10,797 nt of DNA from Isohypsibius dastychi (Eukaryota; Tardigrada; Eutardigrada; Parachela; Isohypsibiidae). Below, in pieces: positions 1 to 7,700 of the stretch. Every line of letters starts with the position of its first letter. Within the stretch, counting starts at the first letter, position 1. Position numbers and translations under genes: made by a program. The DNA lies in assembly GCA_034696485.1 (NCBI GenBank), contig JAQIWT010001438.1:1-10797 (forward strand), given 5' to 3'. The notes below the pieces were generated by a model that ran no database searches, was not told the DNA's origin, and saw nothing but the letters and a program-made list of their open reading frames with translations.

Positions 1-20
1 CCCCCCCCCCCCCCCCCCCC
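1..20. repeat. C homopolymer at window edge
   Basis: The first 20 bases are all C, with further C runs close by (35-40 and around 119-123). A pure homopolymer at the very edge suggests a low-complexity contig end or sequencing artefact rather than a functional element. Nothing coding overlaps it. Confidence 0.9.
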
Positions 21-51
21 ACATAGGACGACCTCCCCCCTGTTTTACCGT

Positions 52-98
52 TTCGCTTAGCAAAGCGAAGCGGAAAACGGTTCCGCTACCGCTTCGCT
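52..98. repeat. cluster of small GC-rich inverted repeats
   Basis: Two overlapping potential hairpins are visible. TTCGCTT (52-58) pairs with AAGCGAA (63-69) over a 4-nt loop. AGCGAAGCGG (64-73) pairs perfectly with CCGCTTCGCT (89-98) over a 15-nt loop. They share one arm, so the two folds exclude each other. A related AAGCGGAGCGGAG stretch follows near 104-116. The composition is unlike the retrotransposon sequence that begins just downstream, so this may be a different repeat joined to the element, or an assembly junction. No function is claimed. Confidence 0.7.
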
Positions 99-134
99 AA
101 TGTAAGCGGAGCGGAGCTCCCCCAGGTAAATTTT

Positions 135-984
135 GTCAAATGCACCACTGGATCGGAGTGTTGGATGACCTTTTTGCCAGATATGGAATTTGCGGAGATA
201 TAGTCAGCGATAACGGAACTCAGTTCACCTCACAGGAGTTTATTGATTTCTGTCAGCGAAACGGTATTGACATCTCAGGACGGCGCCTGGTCATCCACAG
301 TCGAATGGTCAAGCAGAGCGCTATGTGGACTCTTTCAAGACAGCTATAAAGAAAGCTACATTTGACGGTGGCGATTTGAGAGAGGCGCAGCGGAAATTTT
401 TGTATCGATATCGAAATACTCCACATGCAACTACAGGATCGTCTCCTGCGGAGTTATTTTTGAAACGAAAAATGAGAACTGTTCGGGATTTATTGAATCG
501 TCATCGTGAAACAAAAACAGAGAAGTCTCGTCAAAAGCAAAAAGAGTATTTTGACCGCCATTTCAGAAACATTATGCTGGATGAACAGCAGGAACATTGA
601 AGCGTCGAGAAGGAAATCGGAACTGGGAAGTTGAGGCGGGTGGTCTTATTTGGAAACGCCATGAAGATCAGATCAGACCACGGGGATGGGAAACCGCAGT
701 AGAAACTGAAACCAGAGAGCATACGCGGCAAGAACCAGAACGGATTGAGGTAGATGAGCCTGTCACACCCGAAATCCCTGGAGATCAAGACGAACCCAAT
801 ATTATGGAAATGAAGCGACCTCCATTCGAAACCCAGCCGAGAGCTAATAGTAACAAAAGTAACAAGTAACAAAATCCCTGACTTGACGATCATTGTACCG
901 GAACGACCAAAACGAAACCTGCCCAGAGTGGATTACAAGAAATTGAACAATGGAAGTTTTCAACCTAAAGAGATGAATGAGTGA
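135..984 (+). pseudogene. Ty3/gypsy-type retrotransposon pol 3' end (integrase core, C-terminal module), frameshifted
   Basis: This encodes the end of an LTR-retrotransposon polyprotein; the integrase would join element DNA to the host chromosome. Frame 2 from 140 reads LDDLFARYGICGDIVSDNGTQF, containing the second catalytic Asp (SDNG). After about position 270 the reading moves to frame 1, with HPQSNGQAERYV around 292-327; its Glu codon (316) gives the expected Asp-x35-Glu spacing. A conserved C-terminal stretch, NRNWEV...GGLIWKRHEDQIRPR, lies in frame 0 at about 618-690. A charged tail ends with a frame-1 stop at 982-984. At least three frame changes are needed (near 270, 580 and between 690 and 895), and probably one near 155, because KCTTGS-like residues lie in another frame upstream of 155. 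Reverse transcriptase, RNase H and the first catalytic Asp are absent, being outside the window or lost. It is a decayed copy, or contains sequencing errors, and cannot encode a working enzyme as it stands. Confidence 0.85.
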
Positions 985-990
985 TTCACT

Positions 991-1000
991 AAGGGAGGGA
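991..1000 (+). other. polypurine tract of the LTR retrotransposon
   Basis: AAGGGAGGGA lies seven bases after the pol stop and one base before a TGTGG sequence that looks like an LTR start. This is the normal place for the plus-strand primer of an LTR element. The call rests on position and composition only. Confidence 0.65.
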
Positions 1001-1001
1001 T

Positions 1002-1168
1002 TGTGGTGTCTTTGACTAGAGGTCACCTTTATTGTTCTTTCTTGGTTGCTATTGACACTGGTACTTTCCTGTCTTTCTCTGATCGAGAACATTCAGTTGA
1101 CTTTACATCACGAAATAAAGCTACTTATTTCCTAAGCTCTTAAGGATCTTATAAATCTCTTCTGCGCA
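1002..1168 (+). mobile_element. 3' LTR of the Ty3/gypsy-type element (right boundary uncertain)
   Basis: The LTR should begin with TGTGGTGTC directly after the polypurine tract. An AATAAA at 1114-1119 fits a polyadenylation signal inside the LTR. The right edge cannot be fixed because the 5' LTR is not in the window; the CA at 1167-1168 is one possible end. No target-site duplication can be tested here. The left boundary is well supported by context and the right one is a guess. Confidence 0.5.
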
Positions 1169-1487
1169 AGATGAGTTTTGCTTCGAATTTCTCAATATGT
1201 CTCTCGCTCAGTCTTGACAGCACAAAATACGGGTTTCGCTTCGTTTTCCTTCGGTCTCAAAAAAAATTGCTTTATTCAGCTTCAAAACTCTCAGCGATTT
1301 TGCACCTTCAGCTCAATCAGTCGTTTCCGGCCACCGCAGCAGTTTATGGAACTGAAGTTACTGAGGCGTTTCCGTCAACCAGTTAAGCAGAAGAGAATTG
1401 TTTGGAAGTCAGAGTGCTACAGAAACCGATTCATTCACACAGGCGTGAGAACATGTTTCTCACACTGAGCGTTTTACAATATAGTAA
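1169..1487. other. gap between the retrotransposon and the minus-strand gene
   Basis: No convincing gene. Short overlapping open frames on the plus strand have no recognisable domain. Around 1346-1372 the residues YGTEVTEAFP recall the start of the catalytic exon of the proteases in this window (GTEAFPHE at 7259 on), but the similarity does not continue. Part of this stretch may still be LTR. Confidence 0.5.
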
Positions 1488-1493
1488 TTTATT
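1488..1493 (-). terminator. polyadenylation signal of the minus-strand protease-like gene
   Basis: AATAAA on the minus strand (plus-strand TTTATT), 38 nt past the TGA stop at 1533-1531. Its position matches the signal behind the plus-strand paralogue (9745-9750) and supports the chosen 3' end. Confidence 0.75.
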
Positions 1494-1530
1494 GAATTTA
1501 GTGAATAATACATTTTGAAAGTTACATGCT

Positions 1531-2750
1531 TCACTCCGAGGATTGGACAGATGCAATTTCGGGAACGAATCCTTGTGGGAAATCAGAGCATGTTTTCCCA
1601 TTCTTGTCTTTCGCTTCTTTGAGCAACCAGGGGAAGTATTTGCTGACTCGGGTGAAAACATTGTAGGTTTTTCCTTCTTTGCTGCAAGATTGGTCAAGCC
1701 AGCTAACTAGACCCGTTCAAATGATTTGACACAGATTCACCTACCTGCTAAATGATGTGGTTAGGCCTACAAGAACAAACTGTTTTTCGCAGGTTCTCCG
1801 AAAAAGCGGTGCGCCATCATCGCCCTTGAAAAAACACCAAATTTATGGTGTTGAAATCAATGTAAAGCCGTGTTATTTCAACTTACTTGCCATCTCACTT
1901 CAGTCTGTCTACCTGTGCACATTTTTGTGGACTCAATCGGGTGATCAAGGTCTTCAGAACATACCGGTGAATCAATGACTGGCACTTGAGCTTTCATTAT
2001 ACGAGTTGAGGCAGCTTTTGATTTTTCCAATGTTCCCCATCCAGCCATGAAAAGGGACGATCCCACTTCAGGATCAATTTCCATAGGCATTGCAATACGT
2101 TCCGCAACCTTTTTTATGTCATCTTGGATTTCTCTTGAAAGTTCGATGAGAGCAATATCATCGTTGCCAAATCTCTCATCATAGCTCTCGTGAGGTCGAA
2201 TGCAGGCAACACCGAAGAGATTTCGTGGACTGGTATCGGTTCCCACATCACTGATGCCAACAGCTACTTGAAGATCGGAAGCCAAACGGCTCTTCAGACA
2301 ATGAGCTGCGGTTAATACGTGCTTCCAGGTTGCAAGTACCCCGCTGCAAATATTTATTCCCGGTGAATCTCTTGACTGAATGCTCACCACGAAATTCAAC
2401 TCATTTTTCAGAGCTTCAGTACCCGCTGCAATCGGAAACGTGTTTCACCGTGGTATGCTGAATGAGAAAAACATCTTGTTACCGGCTGTGGCACCATCCC
2501 AAACGCAGCCCGCATTGACCAATTTGGCTCTGGTAATGTGGGGGATGCCAGTTTCGTTCTTCTGCTTACTGAATCGGATTCCAAGGATTCCGGAGCCCGC
2601 ATGTTCAACAACATCGCACTTGTATTCTGTAAAGTAAAAGGACAATGCGTGACAAAACGTTGTTCTTTGAATACAGGAATCTCCACCTTCAAGCCAGTAA
2701 ATAAGGCATGACTGAAGTAGGAGATGCTTGATAAGTGAAGTTCCGATCAT
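1531..2750 (-). CDS. secreted trypsin-fold pseudoprotease (catalytic Ser replaced by Asp)
   Basis: Five-exon model on the minus strand: 2750-2687, 2626-2483, 2425-1887, 1824-1745, 1702-1531; 999 nt, 332 residues. Introns are 60, 57, 62 and 42 nt, phases 1, 1, 0, 2, all GT..AG; the weakest donor is GTGGAG at 2686. The ATG at 2750 is the first in its frame, has A at -3, and opens a signal peptide (MIGTSLIKHLLLQSCLIYWL). A pro-region exon with two Cys follows. The catalytic exon has GTEALKNE, TAAHC (His111), NDDIALI (Asp159) and GWG. The Ser exon reads QGDDGAPLF where GDSGGP is expected, so Ser195 is Asp252 and Gly197 is Ala. Cys191 is Trp, and the usual Ile16 start is Thr, so zymogen activation also looks lost. 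The last exon carries YNVFTRVSKYFPWL, the family's C-terminal helix, then a 30-residue tail. Every exon is open and the splice phases fit, so this is a maintained gene rather than debris. A non-proteolytic secreted role (binding, decoy or inhibitor) is inference. Confidence 0.88.
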
Positions 2751-2880
2751 CGTGCTATTTGCGGACGAGTTTTTGACTGACAACGAGGTTTGCAGCACTT
2801 GTGACAGACCCGGCGACTCATCTGCCAACACTGATTTTAACGGACAATTTATGAACAGTTTTTGGCTGCTGCGTCATTTC

Positions 2881-2907
2881 CGTTTTATGCATGACAGTTC
2901 ATGACAG
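2881..2907 (-). promoter_or_regulatory. candidate core promoter of the minus-strand gene: TATA-like box with doubled CTGTCATG
   Basis: On the minus strand, two copies of CTGTCATG (2907-2900 and 2897-2890), exactly 10 bp apart, run directly into a TATA-like GCATAAAACG (2890-2881). The ATG lies about 130 nt further on. The order of motifs suits a promoter; the start site is not visible and the TATA match is imperfect. Inference only. Confidence 0.4.
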
Positions 2908-4585
2908 AAGGAGTGAATAATGGTTGGAATGGTAATAACCTGGAGCAATCTCGCACAAAAGAAAAAAGCGAGAAGCTACGAGTAGACTTACCAGTGAAGG
3001 CTCATGGCAGCTGCTAATAACAGTCATCCCCCTGGTCAAAGACAGAAATTAATAAATAATGCCTGGGAGCTGATACCTTATACAGAGATAATCATGGTCA
3101 TCAACATTATTAACCAGGTACTCCTGGTTGTATCGATAGCCTTGCGATTTTTGTTTCTGATGAGACGTTCTGATTGTATTGAACCCACGGTGTTGGAGTC
3201 AAGTCTTACTGATCTTTTGACAGTGGTGGAAAGGACCCTTGTGCTCACTGCGTCGAACGAAGCGCTGATCAATGGTGCAAAAAAGCGTCGACCTCAATCA
3301 ATCGGAAATGACCCACCGAACGGGAAAATACTCATACTTATCATTTTCAGTTTTTCGCAATATTACCGAAAAAGTTTTTTATATAGCTTTTTAGTCCTAT
3401 CCGTGAGCATGGGATAAAAATAGATTGCTCACGTTTTTCGTTCTCTCGATCGTTGCACACTACGAGTGATTGCGGTATTGTGACTATCGCAATATCCGAA
3501 AATGGCGGAAACGATTAAATATTGAGCTTCACTCAAGCCGCGGCCTGTTTTTCAAACAAATTCTTTACCTAGCAAAAGAATTTCAGACAAGAGAATGCAT
3601 CCGACCGGGAAAGAATTTCACGACAAGTGCCCGTAACTGACGACATCGCGTTATTGCTTGTCGCGATGCAGAATCGCAATTCTCAAGCCGATGATAGTTC
3701 CACGTCGATTTCGCGTCGAAACGTTGCGTCTATTGGCAATCTTGCGGTCAAATGCGACTGCCCTGATCATGTTGATCAGTACGAGGGCACGTGCCTCATG
3801 TTATTTGTTTGATTTGGTTATTAGATCAAGCAAGCAGAGAGGACTAAAATAATTTTGTGCTGGAAATGAGCTAAACAAAAAGTAAAACCATGTGAAAAAC
3901 AATGAAAAACCTCCTGGTTTGCTGAGCCAAATAGTGTGAGATAGCTGATAGAATGGAAGGACTTTATGGTAGCTACTTCAAATAAGGCAAGGGCACAAGT
4001 ACGTTCTCGGTTATGAGCGTATTCGAAAAGTCTCACGAATTTGTAGAACGGGTTCTGCTTGCACGGATTGATGTGGGGATGTGAGTAGGAGGATCTCGCT
4101 TCGAGCCGAAGGTGAGAAAATGGCTTGTATCCCAATAGCAATGGCTCTTCATTAACTTTGCTCGCTAGAGAGTAACCCGTGGCGCCGTCCAAACCGACTT
4201 GCCAGGAAGTAATCCTTACTCGTTCGTTTAAGAGTTTTTTCCAAGTTCTTGTTTTTGGTCAATCCAATCTTCTTTGAACTCTGAACGTTGTTTTTGATAG
4301 CGCTTATTAGGCTTATTTGTTATACACATTTACTTGGGAACTAGGTAGGTTTGTTCTTAATATGACCAGCACAGAGTATTGAAAGCTCTATGACGGTACA
4401 TCTGGCTACAAACCCATATCTTGATGCTGTACTACAAAAAATGCCTACAAACATAATTTGGGCTCACCTGGAAAACAGACTGAAACTTTGGAACCACTGG
4501 TCACCAGCCGTTAAGTACGACATGCGATGAAGTTATTTTATACACTCGTCATGCCTTATCTTTATGGTCGTTAAACATACAGAAC

Positions 4586-4593
4586 TGACGTCA
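4586..4593. promoter_or_regulatory. perfect CRE-type palindrome TGACGTCA
   Basis: TGACGTCA is the full consensus site for CREB/ATF bZIP factors. It sits 60 bp upstream of the TATA box at 4654 and 116 bp upstream of the ATG at 4710. A further TGACGATAAC near 4605-4614 combines a half-site with a GATA-like core. An 8-bp site occurs by chance once in about 65 kb per position set, so the location is suggestive but not proof. Confidence 0.4.
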
Positions 4594-4653
4594 ATACTTC
4601 AATGTGACGATAACGAGTTTTCAACGATTCAACCGGTGACTGAGTGTTGAAAG

Positions 4654-4660
4654 TATAAAA
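4654..4660 (+). promoter_or_regulatory. TATA box of the plus-strand protease-LRR gene
   Basis: TATAAAA lies 50 nt before the start codon at 4710. Transcription would be expected to start about 30 nt downstream, near 4684, giving a 5' UTR of roughly 25 nt. The close fit to the ATG and signal-peptide exon supports both calls. Confidence 0.65.
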
Positions 4661-4709
4661 GTCACCTTTGTCTATGAGAGTGATCTGTAGCCTACCATTA
4701 TTTTCTATC

Positions 4710-7700
4710 ATGTCCTTTCGGCATTTCATCCTACTGATCGCTCTTTTGTTACAACCATGGGGTAGGAAAGCAGGAAGTGTATGATTGTCTGATGCCTCTA
4801 TCTACTGCTTTGTAGAAATCGTCTCTTCTTCTGCGGAAGAGAACGGACTTCTTATTGCTAATTTCGAGAAGGGACCTGTTATTCGAAAAGCTTCGCTTTT
4901 GGGAGACATTCAATGCCTCAACGGAATTTGTTCTCCGGAGGATGCAATAATCAGTAAGTTTACAAACAGGGTTGGGTTTCCCGTGAATGAAATGTTTTGC
5001 TGAAGAAAATATTGAAACGCTATCCTAATGTCAGCAATGAAGAAAATGCGATGATGTAACGAGTCAGTGAGGCAATAAAATCGATTCCTTATTAGGGGGA
5101 CCAAACAACTTGGATATAGTTAGAGCTTCCTCTCCATTCTTTCGATTTTCTAGCTCAATCCTCTGAAGGAGTAGTCATGACCCGATCTCCATGGTGGTTT
5201 TCATGTCGGCTTTTCGTGACCTTTCTTCATTATGCTTGGTCCTAGCCAAAATTCAACTACTTATCATCCAGTAACGCGAAATTTCAAGCTGAGTGGTGAG
5301 GCAGAAAAGCGCTGTAGCCGTGAAACGCTTCAGCATAGTCACCTGGTCAACTGATACCCGATAACATAAGCCGACTCAGGACAGCTGTAGGCACAGTACG
5401 AAGAATGAACTAGCCAACAGACGGGGTAGTGAGGAAACATCGACAAGCAGCGTGGGCTGCGTGACATTTGACGAATCGGACGACAAACATACATGCGGGG
5501 AGTTGGAATGAGCAGCAGTTCCGGTGCGGTTTTCGGATCAAAAGGATGAAAACCGTATCACTTGCGGCCAGACGAAGTCTGGGAGTAAGTACTCTGTCCT
5601 CTCGATAAATTGCCACGACAAAAAAAATCAAAATGGGATTGGTCCCGATCGGTCTATGATGGTAAAATTTTGGTCTGAACTTCTAGTGTTTCCGCTTCGT
5701 TCAAGCTTGAACCGAAGCAGAAACGCGACCAAAAATGTTCGGCTCCTCATTAGGCAGCTGAGAGGGCACAAAGCACTGCAGTGGCTGATAGCAAAGCAAG
5801 ACTGGTGGTGCGCGTTTAACAACAGTCGGGCAGTAAAAGCAGTGCAGTCGAGAAGTTTACGCGGTGCTGGCGTTGACCACCTACTCTATTGATTCAATCA
5901 TGAGCTCGCGGCAACACATAGGCGACAGAAGCTATAAATAGCAGCGAGCGCGCACATGTGCCCATTGATCATCAGAGACTTCGACCAACACGTGAAAGAG
6001 GCAGGCAGGATGAGTGAAGGAGGTTTTTGAACAGGGCGATAGGATGAGTGGTGGATCAATTGCGACTAGCAAGATTGAATTGTTTTAAAAACTGATTATT
6101 GTTTATCTGGAGTTATAATCACAGGAGAAATAAACCAAACATTTGATCGTACAGATAATCAAAAGCGCTTTAAATATGTAAATTGCATGAACACTCTGTC
6201 GCGCATAGATTCCGACTTTTCGAAGTTCGAACGAAAAATCGGTGAACTTGACCAAGATGGTGTTGGGTGGCAACTCTCGAAGAGGTCACTGCACCGGTAT
6301 TCAAACCCCTTTCTAGGGGGTTTGCGCTTGCGAGTAACTGCATTGGTCTGATTGCGTGCAGATTAGTAGTCGATATCCTTTAGAACTTGGATATGAACAA
6401 TCGAGGAAATTGTGTTTTTCGCCTGGACTAACGGCAAAACCGTGTTCTAATAGCGAGAGGGTGGTGCACCGTTTATCAATTCATCTTACAGTAGAATCAA
6501 TACATCGGTCGTATAGGTTTGCTCATTGATGTGCACTTCCGTTGCCTCAACCCACGTTTTTACTCGAACCTTATAAGTGTGTAAGATCACAGCACAGGAG
6601 TGTACATAACAAAAATAGTTGTGTGAAACTAGTTATTGATTGATGTGTAACTCTTGGCAGCCTTCTCGTATCATCAAAATAAGACTGTGCGCTTTCGGCA
6701 AAACAATGACCCTCAGTTCTCAACTCTATTGAATGAAAATGATTTCGATGAAAGAGTTCCTTGATCATCCTCATGTATAAATGTTCATTCATCTTGATTG
6801 ACTATAGATGTTTCCAACGACCATTTCATCTTTTTAGTCGCTTTGGGTAATAAACGAGATTTCTATTAATCAATTTGAATATTGATTATCACCTTAACGA
6901 ACAGTGTCTGTTAGATTAAATGACCTTCTTTCGACATGATTGCTGACTGAAAGTGAAATTTAAACGCATTTGGGAAAATACGGTGTTTCAAGCGCCGTCT
7001 TTGAAGAACCCAACGATTTACTGCTGGCCGAAGAGAATGCAGGATTTTTTTAAATCTTGTTCCTTGACTTTTCCAAATAAAAGGGTCAAAAGGAGTTTTG
7101 CAATCACTTTCCTTGGTTAACTTTATGGAATCTGACACTGGTGAGCCCCGCTCCTTCACCACATCTGAATAAAGCAAGGTGCTGGTCTCAGAGTAATGTA
7201 TTACATTTTTAAAAGTTTTTGCGCCTATGCCTGCCACTTTGCACTCTGATTTTCAGATGGAACTGAGGCCTTCCCACATGAATTTGAGTTCGTTGTCAGT
7301 CTTCAAGTCGAGTCTGTGCCCAACTCACACTTTTGTGGGGGCTCTTTAATTGGTTGGAAGCATGTAGTAACAGCTGCGCATTGCACGGAGAATCTTCAGA
7401 TCCGCCAGGGTATGATTGTAGTTGTCGGCGCACATAACGTGGAAGATGTGCCAAAACTAAACAAAATACGTGTCGTCCGTATTGACGATCACCCGGAATA
7501 CGATGAGGATTCCCGTCGAATCAGAAACGACATCTCGATCCTCACTTTGGAAAAAGAGGTGCCTAAAGAGCTGCGAGACATCGTTGGTCGAGTTCACCTA
7601 CCAAGTCGCCCTGATCCTGACGTCGGAAAAACTCTTCAAACTTGTGGCTGGGGAAAAACACAAGGAGAAGAGAAGCAAAACGTCTCGCCAATTCTCAACA

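Larger units (their letters stand above)
2751..4653. other. divergent intergenic region between the two paralogous genes
   Basis: About 1.9 kb separates the two start codons, which face away from each other. No gene is convincing here. The longest open frame (3004-3417, plus) contains a hydrophobic stretch, VINIINQVLLVVSIALRFLF, but no known domain; an overlapping minus-strand frame is also open, and there are no splice or 3' signals that would make it a gene. A second minus-strand frame (3821-4192) is likewise unassigned. A small perfect inverted repeat, CTGATCA/TGATCAG with a 3-nt spacer, lies at 3763-3779. Candidate promoter elements at each end are listed separately. Confidence 0.6.

Noticed and set aside
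1346-1372. Protease-like YGTEVTEAFP on the plus strand
   Set aside because: Only about ten residues resemble the catalytic-exon start; the expected following residues and the His motif are missing.
2980-3010. GTAAGT donor on the minus strand upstream of the pseudoprotease, preceded by a short ATG frame
   Set aside because: Joining it to any acceptor before 2750 gives early stops, and the signal-peptide exon at 2750 already has a suitable start. At most an untranslated first exon.
3004-3417. 137-codon plus-strand open frame with a hydrophobic stretch
   Set aside because: No recognisable domain, an overlapping minus-strand frame is also open, and no promoter, splice or poly(A) context supports it. 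Left as unassigned.
3821-4192. 123-codon minus-strand open frame
   Set aside because: No family resemblance and no gene signals around it; length is compatible with chance.
5108-6395. Direct repeat AACTTGGATAT at about 5108 and 6384, considered as insertion flanks
   Set aside because: An 11-bp match is expected by chance several times in a window of this size, and it does not coincide with splice or element edges.
6911-7237. 108-codon minus-strand open frame inside intron 2
   Set aside because: Plus frames in the same stretch are also open, there is no domain, and it lies within a transcribed intron of the opposite strand. Not supported as a gene.
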